Positions 8,178 through 16,607 of a stretch of DNA of 64,000 bases are shown in pieces. This DNA comes from Bin87 sp965203855. GTDB taxonomy: Bacteria > Chloroflexota > Dehalococcoidia > Lucifugimonadales > UBA3495. Position numbers and translations under genes: made by a program. The DNA is taken from NCBI GenBank assembly GCA_965203855.1, contig CBDBDN010000008.1, positions 558,001-622,000 of the forward strand, read 5' to 3'. Numbering within the stretch: the first letter of the stretch is position 1; the number at the start of each line of letters is the position of its first letter. The notes below the pieces were generated by a model. It was not told the DNA's origin, did not search any database, and worked only from the letters and a program-made list of their open reading frames with translations.

Positions 8178-8717
8178 TTGATACGCAGCATCGGCGGCAA
8201 GACGCCGCAAATCCATCCCAGCGTGTTCGTCAGCGAAACCGCCTACATCGTGGGCGATGTCATTATCGGAGCGGGCAGCAGCATCTGGCCCGGCGCCGTC
8301 ATCCGCGCCGACTACGGCCAAATCGTCATCGGCAAGAACTGCTCCATACAGGACAATTGCGTACTGCACACCGACGACTACCTGGAGCTGGGCGACAATG
8401 TGCTGATGACGCACGGCGCGGTCATTCACGGCGGCAAGGTCGGCAGCAATGTGCTGGTCGGCGTCAATGCGGTATGCCTGGAGGACTGCCAGGTCGGGGA
8501 TTATGTGCTGATTGGCGCCGGGGCCATCGTAACGGGCGCGCCGATACCGGACGAGTCGCTGGTCGTGGGAGTGCCGGGGCGCATTCGTCCGCTGCCGGAG
8601 CAGCACCGCAAACGGCTGGAAAACCCGACGGCGCGCTACCAGGAAAACGGCCGGCGGTTCATCGCCGCCGGCCTGGGCCTCCAAATCCCGGAAACGGCGA
8701 ACCCGGAAACGAACTGA
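8178..8717 (+). CDS. Gamma-class carbonic anhydrase family protein
   Basis: A 179-residue left-handed beta-helix protein of hexapeptide repeats (IGAGSSIWPGAVIRADY, IGKNCSIQDN), the normal length for the family. Gamma carbonic anhydrases interconvert CO2 and bicarbonate with a metal held by three His at a trimer interface. The three expected His are H64 (VLHTD), H79 (MTHG) and H84 (VIHG), and Arg/Asp (RADY) and Gln/Asp (QDN) residues of the active site are present. Many family members (YrdA/PaaY type) have weak or unproven anhydrase activity, so the substrate is uncertain. The start is TTG, chosen because AAAGGAG lies 8 nt upstream. It has its own promoter and is divergent from exported protein B. 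Confidence 0.9.
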   Translation: MIRSIGGKTPQIHPSVFVSETAYIVGDVIIGAGSSIWPGAVIRADYGQIVIGKNCSIQDNCVLHTDDYLELGDNVLMTHGAVIHGGKVGSNVLVGVNAVCLEDCQVGDYVLIGAGAIVTGAPIPDESLVVGVPGRIRPLPEQHRKRLENPTARYQENGRRFIAAGLGLQIPETANPETN

Positions 8718-8754
8718 TCTGACTACGCCACCGCCAGCATCGCCATTATCGCCG

Positions 8755-9178
8755 TTGCCAGCATCGCCATCGCCGCCACCGGCAACGGCGGCGCCGGCTG
8801 AGCCCGGCCTGACGCATGACGAAATACGGGCGATATTGGATGCCCTTGATTACCAGGACTGGGCCGCCCGCTTGGCGGCGCGTCAGGTTATGGTCCGTTT
8901 CGGCATTCCCGTACCGCAGCTGATCTGGGACAAAGCAGGCTATGGCGATATGGAGCTGTATCCGCTGCTGGACGCTGCGGTGGGCGCCGGATGCATTAGT
9001 AAGGATGACGGCTGCGATATAGAGACGGCGGACATCGTACTGCGGGACGATACCGAGGCCGGCGCCGGCGGCTGCTATCTGGCCGAAGTGTCCATAACGC
9101 CGGACGACAGCGACATCCTGAACGCCCGCCGCCGCGCATAATGTAGCCGTCTGCATCCTGCCGGAAAAGGAACGGTAG
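8755..9178 (+). pseudogene. Broken PD-(D/E)XK-like family member (internal deletion and frameshift)
   Basis: The first 128 codons (TTG at 8755, stop at 9139-9141) encode a homologue of the proteins at 3976-4437 and 9452-10273: VPQLIWD, IETADIVL, CYLAEVSITPDDSDI, ARRRA. Translation stops at ARRRA. Shifting frame immediately gives HNVAVCILPEKER and a stop at 9176-9178, matching the family's VAVCILPD end. About 35 residues between these points (DLLAQAV through AAAQQ) are missing, so a deletion both removed the segment and shifted the frame. It starts 38 bp after the carbonic anhydrase gene. The start codon is uncertain. Confidence 0.7.
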
Positions 9179-9229
9179 GGCCGCTTTTCCGGGCGTGTCC
9201 TCAACCGCACCGTCGTTCTAACCCCCCAA

Positions 9230-9327
9230 ACCGTCATTCCGGCGCAAGCCGGAATCTATGGCTGTCGGTTCCATTATCGTAGTGGCGGATTAGGGCTCTG
9301 GATTCCGGCTTACGCCGGAATGACGGT
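9230..9327. repeat. Complete ~98-bp CATTCCGG MITE-like element
   Basis: Palindromic arms (ATTCCGGCGCAAGCCGGAAT on the left, the same with one change on the right) flank the core TCTATGGCTGTCGG...GTAGTGGCGGATTAGGG. The orientation matches the copy at 3750-3849. Short GACGGTTTG and AACGACGG satellites follow to ~9350. It separates the broken family member from the intact paralogue at 9452. Confidence 0.8.
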
Positions 9328-9366
9328 TTGGGGGGTTGGAACGACGGTTTGAGCGGATCGGCGTGC

Positions 9367-9372
9367 TACAAT
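9367..9372 (+). promoter_or_regulatory. -10 box for the coiled-coil PD-(D/E)XK-like protein
   Basis: TACAAT in the context GTGCTACAATAGA, 80 bases upstream of the start at 9452, the same spacing and context as the paralogue's box at 4516-4521. Confidence 0.5.
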
Positions 9373-9451
9373 AGACGCCCGGCCGCCGGCGCCGCCCGGT
9401 CTTTCCGCAATTACCGCCGCCGGCATCAAACCAGTGAGCAAGTGAACGGCT

Positions 9452-10273
9452 ATGACTACGACGCCCGCCGCCGCATCCCCGTCCGCGGCGACGCCCATCT
9501 ACACTTTCGCCGACATCCTGGCGGCAATGGAACACAACCCGGAGCTGCGGTCGGCAATGCGGCAGCACATCCTGGACCTGGAGTTTCAGCAGCTGCCGGC
9601 GGAGATGCAGGAGCTGCGGCAAATCGTAGCCGAGCTGCGGCAGACGCTACACGAATTCATAGCCGCCGCCAACGCCCGCTTCGACCGCCTGGAGGCCGGG
9701 CAGGCCGAACTGCGCGAGGGGCAGGCCCAGCACACTGCCCGGCTGGAACGCCTGGAGGCCGGCCAAGCCGAACTGCGCTCCGACGTAGAGGAACTGAAAG
9801 CCGGCCAAGAGGAACTAAAAGCCGGCCAGCGCACAATGCAAGGCAACATCGCCCGCATGATCGGCAAAGAATATGAGCGTACGGTAACACGGCAGGCAAT
9901 CGCACTAGCCGGGGATTTTCTTGGCGCTCCCGACCCGCAGATTATCTGGGCCCAAACTAATCAGGACAACACCGAGCTGTACCGCTTGTTGCGCGCGGCG
10001 GTCAACGCCGGGCGCATCAGCGCCAATGAGTCGAGCATGATACGGGGCGCGGACATCGTGCTGTCGGACGGCGCCGGCGGCTACTGCCTGGCCGAAGTGT
10101 CGATTACGCTGGACGACAGCGACATCACGCGCGCCCGCCGCCGGGCCGACCTGCTGGCGCAAGCCGTCGCCGCCCCGGCGCAGGCTTTCGTCATCGGCAC
10201 CCAAATCCTGGATACCAGCCGCGACCTGGCCGCCGCGCAGCAGGTAACCGTCTGCATCCAAGCGGATGAGTAA
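9452..10273 (+). CDS. Coiled-coil plus PD-(D/E)XK-like domain protein
   Basis: A 273-residue protein. Residues ~15-65 are helical. Residues ~70-135 are a charged heptad-like coiled coil with repeated LEAGQAELR and EELKAGQ units. Residues ~145-273 are the domain shared with the protein at 3976-4437. The layout, coiled coil then a compact alpha/beta domain with D-x-V-L followed by AEVSI and an Arg-rich helix, resembles DUF3782-type proteins whose C-terminus is a PD-(D/E)XK fold. The E-x-K position is E-V-S here. ATG start, weak Shine-Dalgarno (GAGCAAGTGAA). It converges on dnaE with 37 bp between the stops. Function unknown; a nucleic-acid-related or structural role is inferred from fold resemblance only. 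Confidence 0.8.
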   Translation: MTTTPAAASPSAATPIYTFADILAAMEHNPELRSAMRQHILDLEFQQLPAEMQELRQIVAELRQTLHEFIAAANARFDRLEAGQAELREGQAQHTARLERLEAGQAELRSDVEELKAGQEELKAGQRTMQGNIARMIGKEYERTVTRQAIALAGDFLGAPDPQIIWAQTNQDNTELYRLLRAAVNAGRISANESSMIRGADIVLSDGAGGYCLAEVSITLDDSDITRARRRADLLAQAVAAPAQAFVIGTQILDTSRDLAAAQQVTVCIQADE

Positions 10274-10310
10274 CAAACCGCGCGTTGCGGCGTTGCCCGC
10301 GCTGCCAACG

Positions 10311-13300
10311 CTACGGCAGCCGCGCCGCGCAGCCCTCGCCCAGCAGTTCTTGCAATCGTTCCTGCAATTCCGGGCAGACGCTGGTGCCTACGGTCGGAAT
10401 TTCCACCAGCACCCGCCGGCCCTCGCGCAGGTTCAGCTCGGCATACACTTTGTCGTCGCCGGGGTATTCCAGCATCAGGCGGATGGCCTGGCGCAGCCGG
10501 GTACGGTCATAGTCGGGCTGGTCGCTCTCCGTTATCTTAATCAGGATGCCCGGTTCCCGGATGCCGCCGTTGCCGTTTCCGGGCGGCGGCGTCGGCGCAG
10601 CGGTTCCGTTGCCGCCGCCATTGCGGTTAGATTTGCTGCCGCCAGCGCTATTGCCATTGCCATTGCCGTTGGAACGGTATGACGAAGCCGGGGCGTCCGC
10701 CGGCGGGGGCGATTGCGCCGTATCCGTATCCTTATCCGCTGACCGGTCGGCGATGTGCCGGCCGTTGCCGGAACTGTTGCCGGCGGCGGTTCCGGCCGGC
10801 GGCGCGCTCATTGAGTCGGGCGCCGCATCGGGCAGGCGGTATTCCTGGGCTTCATAGCAGGATACAGAGAAGCCGTCGCCTCTGGCTTGCAGGCGGCCCG
10901 TAACTTTCACCGCAATGCCGGACTGCCAGAGCTGCGCCGTCTTTTCCAGCACATCGGGCCACACCATTGCCTCGATCGGGCCGTCCACCAACGCCAGGTC
11001 AATCCGCAGAAACTTGCGGTTGTCTCTGGTGTAGCGTTCCGTTACGCCAGTGATATGCCCCAGCACCGTAACCGTGCCGCCGACCGTATCATCCTCCAGC
11101 CGGGCGATGGAGTTGTACGCTTCGCCGGGGTCGGCGGCGGCCAGCGCGCGCAGCGGGTCGTAAGAGATCGGAAAGCCCAGATATTCCCGTTCCAGTTCCG
11201 CCTTTTCCTGGGGCGTCAAGTCGGCTTGGGCCGTGTCCAGCTCCAGCAGGGCGCCGCCGGCGCTGCTGTCCAGATCGTTGCCGAACATACCGAACTGCCC
11301 GGAGTTGCGGTTGCGGGTTTCCTGCGCGGCCATCGCCCAGATGCGATCCAGGGCCGCCACAACGGCGGCGCGGGGCGCCAAAGAGTCGAAGGCTCCGGCC
11401 TTGGCCAGCGCTTCCAGCGTGCGGCGGTTCAGCCCGGATACATCGGCCCGTTTGCAAAAATCGCCGATGGATGCGTAAGGGCCGTTAGCCTCCCGCTCGG
11501 CTGCGATGGGCGTAACGGCGGCCTCGCCCAGCGACTTGACTGCCGCCAGGCCCACCCGCAGCCGGCCGATGCCCGGACTGTTACCCGGATTATTACCCGG
11601 GCCATTGCCGGCAGCATCGCCGGCGCCGGCGGTTTTATCGCCGCCGCGGTCCCGGTCAATCGTGAAATGCACGCCGGCGGAATTGACATCCGGTAGCCCG
11701 ATGCCAATGCCCATTCTGGTGCATTCATTAATCGAGGCCACATAGCGGTCGGCGTGATCCAGCCGGCAGTTCAACACTGACGCCATATATTCCAGCGGAT
11801 AGTGCGCCTTGAAGTAAGCCGTCCAGTAGGAAATCAGGCCGTAGCTCACGCTATGGGCCTTGTTGAAAGCGTAGCCGGCAAAGGGTTCAATCAGGCCGAA
11901 AATTTCGGCGCCCATCTGCTCGGTGTAGCCCTGCTGCACGGCGCCGGATACGAAACGATCCCGCTCCTCAGCCATCAGCTCCGGGATTTTCTTGCCCATC
12001 GCCTTGCGGACGGTATCCGCTTCGCCCAGAGAGTACCCGGCGAAGTTTTGCAGGATTTGCAGCACTTGATCCTGATAGACGATGACGCCGTAGGTTTCGT
12101 CCAGCAGCTCCTGCATACTGGGATGGGGATAAGACACCTTTTCGCGCCCGTGCTTGGAGCGGATAAAGCGGTCAATGTGTTCCATCGGGCCGGGGCGGTA
12201 CAGCGCAATCATCGCCGCGATGTCGCCCAGGTTGGACGGCTTCAGTTCCCGGATGTAACGCTGCATACCGGAGCTTTCCAGCTGGAACAGGTCGGAAGTG
12301 TTGCCGGTGCCCAGCAGCGTGTAGGCGTCGGCGTCGTCCAGCTCCAGCCGGTTCAGGTCAATGCGGATGCCCTTGGTTTCGTCCAGCAGTTTGACGGTGC
12401 GATCCAGGATGGTGAGGTTGGTAAGGCCGAGGAAGTCCATTTTGAGCAGCCCCAGCTTGGCCACCGGATCCATAGAGTACTGCGTCATCATCACCGGGCT
12501 GTTTTCGTCGCCGCGGGCCGGACGCTGCAACGGAACGGTATCGGCAAGGGGTTCGTCGGCAATCAGGACGCCGGCGGCGTGAGTGCTGACATGGTGGACG
12601 ATGCCCTCTAATGCCTGCGCGTTGTCCACCAGCTGCTGCATCGCCGGGTCGCTGTGATAGGTCTGCTCCAGTTCCGGGTTGGCGGCCAGGGCGTCGGACA
12701 GCGTGCGGGCGCGGTTCGGCACCATCCGGGCCACGCGGTCAACATCGCCGTAGCTGAGGCCAAGGCCCCGGCCCACATCCCGCAAAGCCGCTTTCGGCCC
12801 CATCGTCCCGAAAGTAATAATCTGGGCTACCTGCTCTCTGCCGTAGCGGTCAATGACATAGCGCAGCACTTCATCGCGCCGGTCATCCTGAAAGTCCATA
12901 TCAATGTCCGGCATTTCCTTGCGCTCAAAATTGAGGAAACGCTCAAAGACGAGGCGGTATTCCAGCGGGTCAATGTCGGTGATGCCCAGGCAGTACAGCA
13001 CGATGCTGGCCGCCGCGCTGCCCCGCACTCCGAACAGTATCTGCCGTTCCCGCACAAAAGAAATGATGTCCCACACCACCAGGAAATAGTTGGCGAAACT
13101 GGTCTGGCGCACCACCTCCAGCTCGTACTCCATACGGGCGCGGGCCGTCTCATTGTGCTGCCCGTAGCGCTTGACGAAGCCCTCCCAGCAGATGCGTTGC
13201 AGATAAGCGTCGGCATCCTCATTGTTAGGCGTCGGATAGCGCGGCAAGTGCATCTGCCCGAAACCCAGAGAAACATTGCATTCCTGAGCGATTTCCCCGG

Positions 13301-14084
13301 TGATGTCCAGCGCCTGCGGATAGTCGGGGAACAGCATCGCCATCTCGGCCGGCGTTTTGATGTAATAAGAATCGTCCTCCATCCGCAGCCGGTTGCCGTC
13401 ATGCACATTAGTGCCGGTCTGAATGCAGATATAGACATCCTGATAGGGATGGTCGGCGCGGCGCACATAGTGGGCGTCGTTGGTAATCAGCAGGGGGATG
13501 CCGGTATCGCGATGCAGGCGCAGCAGGCCATCGTTGATGCGGGGCAGCTGCGGCACGTGTTCGTGGCTTTGCAGTTCCAGGAAATAGTTCTCCCCGAACA
13601 GTTCGCGATACCAGCCCAGCGCTTGCCGGGCCGCGTCATAGTTGCCGTCGGCCAGCAGCCCCGGCACTTCCGCCGACGGGCAGCCCGACAGGCAAATCAG
13701 GCCCTGCCGATGCTGTTCCAGCAGTTCCTTGTCAATCCGGGGGCGGTAGTGAAACCCTTCCAGGTGGGAACGGGTAACCAGCTGCAACAGGTTGCGATAC
13801 CCGGTATTGTCTTTGGCCAGCAGCACCAGATGGTTGGCGGTGCGCTCGTTGGGAGTGCGGTCGTGGCGGCTGCCGTGCGCCACATACATTTCGCAGCCGA
13901 TGATGGGCTTGATGCCCGCTTCCTTGCATTCGGAGTAGAAGTCAACCACGCCGTACAGGGAACCGTGGTCGGTGATGCTCATGGCATCCATGCCCAGCTC
14001 CCGCGTCCGGTTGACCAGATCCGGGATGCGGCTGATGCCGTCCAGCATACTGTATTCGGTATGGGTGTGCAGATGGGTGAACAC
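10311..14084 (-). CDS. dnaE: DNA polymerase III subunit alpha
   Basis: The replicative polymerase, ~1,257 residues. An N-terminal PHP domain opens with FTHLHTHTEYSMLDG. The C-family polymerase core has GVRGSAAAS and the catalytic PDIDMDF Asp triad near residue 391. Helix-hairpin-helix and OB-fold regions follow (GTVTVLGHITGV). It is DnaE1-like: no 3'-5' exonuclease domain is inserted. Two Gly/Asn/Pro-rich low-complexity stretches are unusual: ~25 residues near 815-840, and ~100 residues near 1078-1179 between the OB fold and a short C-terminal domain. I chose GTG at 14084, which directly precedes FTHLHTH and has AGG 9 nt upstream. An open frame extends to an ATG at 14192 without family similarity. 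The 299 bp between this start and the next gene (14085-14383) hold no other recognisable feature. Confidence 0.95.
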   Translation of the reverse strand: MFTHLHTHTEYSMLDGISRIPDLVNRTRELGMDAMSITDHGSLYGVVDFYSECKEAGIKPIIGCEMYVAHGSRHDRTPNERTANHLVLLAKDNTGYRNLLQLVTRSHLEGFHYRPRIDKELLEQHRQGLICLSGCPSAEVPGLLADGNYDAARQALGWYRELFGENYFLELQSHEHVPQLPRINDGLLRLHRDTGIPLLITNDAHYVRRADHPYQDVYICIQTGTNVHDGNRLRMEDDSYYIKTPAEMAMLFPDYPQALDITGEIAQECNVSLGFGQMHLPRYPTPNNEDADAYLQRICWEGFVKRYGQHNETARARMEYELEVVRQTSFANYFLVVWDIISFVRERQILFGVRGSAAASIVLYCLGITDIDPLEYRLVFERFLNFERKEMPDIDMDFQDDRRDEVLRYVIDRYGREQVAQIITFGTMGPKAALRDVGRGLGLSYGDVDRVARMVPNRARTLSDALAANPELEQTYHSDPAMQQLVDNAQALEGIVHHVSTHAAGVLIADEPLADTVPLQRPARGDENSPVMMTQYSMDPVAKLGLLKMDFLGLTNLTILDRTVKLLDETKGIRIDLNRLELDDADAYTLLGTGNTSDLFQLESSGMQRYIRELKPSNLGDIAAMIALYRPGPMEHIDRFIRSKHGREKVSYPHPSMQELLDETYGVIVYQDQVLQILQNFAGYSLGEADTVRKAMGKKIPELMAEERDRFVSGAVQQGYTEQMGAEIFGLIEPFAGYAFNKAHSVSYGLISYWTAYFKAHYPLEYMASVLNCRLDHADRYVASINECTRMGIGIGLPDVNSAGVHFTIDRDRGGDKTAGAGDAAGNGPGNNPGNSPGIGRLRVGLAAVKSLGEAAVTPIAAEREANGPYASIGDFCKRADVSGLNRRTLEALAKAGAFDSLAPRAAVVAALDRIWAMAAQETRNRNSGQFGMFGNDLDSSAGGALLELDTAQADLTPQEKAELEREYLGFPISYDPLRALAAADPGEAYNSIARLEDDTVGGTVTVLGHITGVTERYTRDNRKFLRIDLALVDGPIEAMVWPDVLEKTAQLWQSGIAVKVTGRLQARGDGFSVSCYEAQEYRLPDAAPDSMSAPPAGTAAGNSSGNGRHIADRSADKDTDTAQSPPPADAPASSYRSNGNGNGNSAGGSKSNRNGGGNGTAAPTPPPGNGNGGIREPGILIKITESDQPDYDRTRLRQAIRLMLEYPGDDKVYAELNLREGRRVLVEIPTVGTSVCPELQERLQELLGEGCAARLP

Positions 14085-14383
14085 GATGCGAAACCTGGCA
14101 ATGCTGCCGTTATGGATGGGGGATGCAGGATGCAGATAGTCGGGGGGGATGGGAAGCGCAATAGATGAAAACCGCCGCCGGGCGGCACTCAATGATAGCA
14201 GAGCGCCTACGCCGGCGGCGGCATATTATGTCATCTAGCCGCAAAAAATTCAGCGCCGGAATTGAGACGGGCGCGCCTTAACCCGGCAGCGTCCGGCAGT
14301 GGGCCGATCCGTCGGCAGACCCGGTTGCGGCGGCAGCCCGGCCTGACAACCCGCCGGAACGGTACTATACCCGGCGCGGGCCG

Positions 14384-15457
14384 CTACCCCGACATTTCTA
14401 TTTGCTCGGTTACGACCCGCGTTACGCCCCAGCCGGCCAGCCAGGCCGAATGACGCCCGTCGCCGCCGGCAACTACGATTACGATGTCATCAACTTGGGG
14501 CGCAATGGGCACCATTGTTTCCGGGTTGCGGTCGTCAACCCAGTCCGGGTAGTTGCGATTGCCCCAATGCCCCAACCCGGACAGATCGGCGATGGACATT
14601 CGGGCGTTGGCGTAAATGTATTCGCGGACATCCTGCTTGGACAAACCGTCGGCCGCCATTTCCGCAGCGTGTTCCGGGCTGATAACCAGCGTAACCTGCG
14701 CCCCGGTGCCAATCTGGTAGTAGTTGGAGAACCCGGTAGCGCGCGTGGACTGCACCAGCGTATTCAGCACCTCAATGCCGCGCGACACCGTCGTTTCCAT
14801 TATCGGATAAAAGGCGCGGATGGCGTGCAGCGTTACCATGCTGTCGTCCGGGTTCAGCCCCAGCTCCACATGGCGCGGCTCCCAGGGGCTGCGGGCTTCG
14901 TTCTCCGCAAAGCAGAACGAATAGCGGCCCGGCATCGCCAGCGTAGCCTTGTCCATATCGCCGATGATGAGGCCGGCTACATTGCGGACGAACAGCCGCA
15001 AGGCGCGCCCGATCGTGGCATTGGCCCGGTAACCGGGGCCGAAAGCGCCGGAATCGCCGTTGATGTTCAGCTGCTGAGCGATGGGGCCGTTGACGATAAC
15101 CACCGGAGCGGCGCCGCCGGTAGTAGCCTGGCAGCCGGCCAGGTTGAACGGCGTCTGCAAGGCCGCCTTGACGCAAGCCACCACTACCGGAAAATACTCT
15201 GGCCGGCAGCCGGCCATTACGGCGTTGACGGCTACCTTTTCCAGCGTAACTTCGGCGTTGGACGGCTGCGCTACGCCCAGCGACAAGCCGGGGTTCTCCC
15301 CCCAGGGGCCGAGCATCCGCCGGACGGCGTCCTCAGTAGCCGGCACCACGGGCATACCGTCCGTCCAACCCTGCTCCTCGTAGTAATCCTGGACGGCGTC
15401 ATAGGCATCCGGCACGGCAATGCGGCGGGAGGTAAGGGCAGTAGAATTGCTGGTCAT
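14384..15457 (-). CDS. Uncharacterised 357-residue protein, possible partner of the UGSC selenoprotein
   Basis: A soluble protein with no signal peptide or membrane span. Recognisable stretches include YYEEQGWTDGMPVVPATED near the start, NAVMAGCRPEYFPVV, NLAGCQATTGGAAPVVIVNG and a C-terminal VDDIVIVVAGGDGRHSAW. I recognise it as a conserved hypothetical type that I recall beside UGSC-family genes in other bacteria; that association is from memory and not tested here. Two conserved-looking Cys (AGCRPEY and AGCQATT) could be redox-active or metal-binding. It lies downstream of the UGSC gene on the same strand, separated by 459 bp of repeats. ATG start with a weak Shine-Dalgarno. Confidence 0.75.
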   Translation of the reverse strand: MTSNSTALTSRRIAVPDAYDAVQDYYEEQGWTDGMPVVPATEDAVRRMLGPWGENPGLSLGVAQPSNAEVTLEKVAVNAVMAGCRPEYFPVVVACVKAALQTPFNLAGCQATTGGAAPVVIVNGPIAQQLNINGDSGAFGPGYRANATIGRALRLFVRNVAGLIIGDMDKATLAMPGRYSFCFAENEARSPWEPRHVELGLNPDDSMVTLHAIRAFYPIMETTVSRGIEVLNTLVQSTRATGFSNYYQIGTGAQVTLVISPEHAAEMAADGLSKQDVREYIYANARMSIADLSGLGHWGNRNYPDWVDDRNPETMVPIAPQVDDIVIVVAGGDGRHSAWLAGWGVTRVVTEQIEMSG

Positions 15458-15529
15458 AAGCGTTACTCGGCAGGCAGTGGTAGGCAGGGGATGTCGCTAG
15501 TTGTCGTCAATTCCGGGCGTCCTCTCAAC

Positions 15530-15790
15530 CGTCATTCCGGCGCCCTATCTGTCATCCAGTCGCCCCAACCGTCATTCCGGCGCCCTATCTGTCATCCAGT
15601 CGCCCCAACCGTCATTCCGGCGAAAGCCGGAATCTATGGCTGACGGCTTTCATTACCGTAGCAGCGGATTACGACGCCGGATTCCGGCTTTCGCCGGAAT
15701 GACGGTGCACCAGTGAATGACGGTGCACCAGTGAATGACGGTGCACCAATGAATGACGGTGCATCGGGGAATGACAGTGCATTAATAAGG
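15530..15790. repeat. CATTCCGG element with 18-bp tandem repeats
   Basis: The gap 15458-15916 has no gene. It holds two ~40-bp direct copies of ACCGTCATTCCGGCGCCCTA... (15528-15610), a complete ~99-bp element at 15608-15706, then an 18-bp tandem repeat (GTGAATGACGGTGCACCA type) running about four copies to ~15775 and degrading. The 18-bp unit appears to be an expanded copy of the element's own GAATGACGGT end. Confidence 0.8.
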
Positions 15791-15916
15791 AATAACGGCG
15801 AACCTGATGACACGCCCCAGTCAATAGCCGGGATGGCCGGGCTGCGCTCGGATACCAGCGCAGCCCTTGGCGTATTCCGGCGTGCCGGCCGACCATTGCG
15901 ATTGGTTGGCGAGTGG

Positions 15917-16474
15917 TTAGCCGCCCTTGCGGTCAGCGCCGTTGCCGGTGAGCATACCGGCAATCTGGGCGGCGTAGTCATGCGCCAGCTGCTGCACTTC
16001 GGGGATAGTGCGGGACGCCAGCGGGCTGGGCAAAGCCAGTATCTGGACGGACGGCATACCCAGCGCGGAGGCGCGGGCATACGCCGCACGGGTAAAACTT
16101 TCGGTGATGACGCTGACCGACGGAACGCCCCGGCTTTCGGTTACTACTGTGTCGTGGAGACCCCACGCCGTGCAGCTCCCTCAATCCGCAACCCCATGCA
16201 CCACCGCATCGCATTGGGCAATCACATCGTCCAGCGTCGCATCGGAGCAGGGCGCGCTGAAGCTGAACTTCTGAAAGTACAGCACATTGCCCGCTTCGTA
16301 CTTATCCTCCAGTACGGTTTGCAATTCCTGGAGAAAGTTGTCGGAATGGAACTTGCGGTTTTCCAGCAGGCCGATGGTTTTGCCGGCCAGGCTGGGCAGA
16401 CGGCCGGCAGCGGGCCGCTCTGCGGTTTGCTGCTCCGGCCTGGGGTCAAGTATCTGGATAGTTGCGGTTGTCAT
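15917..16474 (-). CDS. UGSC-family selenoprotein (in-frame TGA read as selenocysteine)
   Basis: The ATG at 16474 has GGAGG 7 nt upstream. The frame runs 97 codons to a TGA at 16181-16183, then stays open for 87 more codons to a TAA at 15917-15919. The TGA sits exactly where this family has its motif: HGVAD-U-GSCTAW. The downstream part is clearly coding and family-like (LHDTVVTESRGVPSVSVITE, then ARASALGMP). The full product is 185 residues with Sec at position 98. A SECIS-like hairpin follows the TGA. UGSC proteins have a U/C-x2-C redox motif; their reaction is not established. Ordinary annotation would call this a truncated 97-residue ORF. SelA/B/C genes are not in the window. Confidence 0.88.
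16147..16175 (-). promoter_or_regulatory. SECIS-like hairpin just after the UGSC TGA codon
   Basis: On the minus strand CGTGG-GGTCT-CCACG (16167-16153) makes a 5-bp stem with a 5-nt loop starting GG. An outer CTG/CAG (16175-16173 with 16149-16147) can extend it across an internal loop. The loop begins 18 nt after the TGA, within the spacing accepted for bacterial SECIS elements, which need a G early in the apical loop. Confidence 0.65.
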
Positions 16475-16489
16475 TGGAATGCCTCCGCG

Positions 16490-16580
16490 CTGGATTCCGG
16501 CTTGCGCCGGAATGACGGGTTTGAGGAATGACGGGTTTGGGGAATAACCGGGTACGGGGAATAACCGGGTACGGGTTAGG
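16490..16580. repeat. Half CATTCCGG element plus short tandem repeats
   Basis: One palindromic arm (ATTCCGGCTTGCGCCGGAAT, ~16494-16513) is followed by GGAATGACGGGTTTG repeats and then GGAATAACCGGGTAC repeats to ~16578. It fills the space between the GuaB3-like gene and the UGSC gene. Confidence 0.7.
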
Positions 16581-16607
16581 GAAATGGCCGGACGGCTGGG
16601 CTATGCG

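Noticed and set aside
12654..14168. 504-codon ORF antisense to dnaE
   Set aside because: It runs across conserved DnaE motifs on the other strand and has no family features.
16181..16183. TGA in the UGSC gene as an ordinary nonsense mutation
   Set aside because: It falls exactly in the D-U-G-S-C motif, the frame stays open and family-like, and a SECIS-like hairpin follows; a random stop would not do this.
15713..16531. 272-codon plus-strand ORF over repeats and the UGSC gene
   Set aside because: Its first part is translated satellite repeat and the rest is antisense to UGSC.
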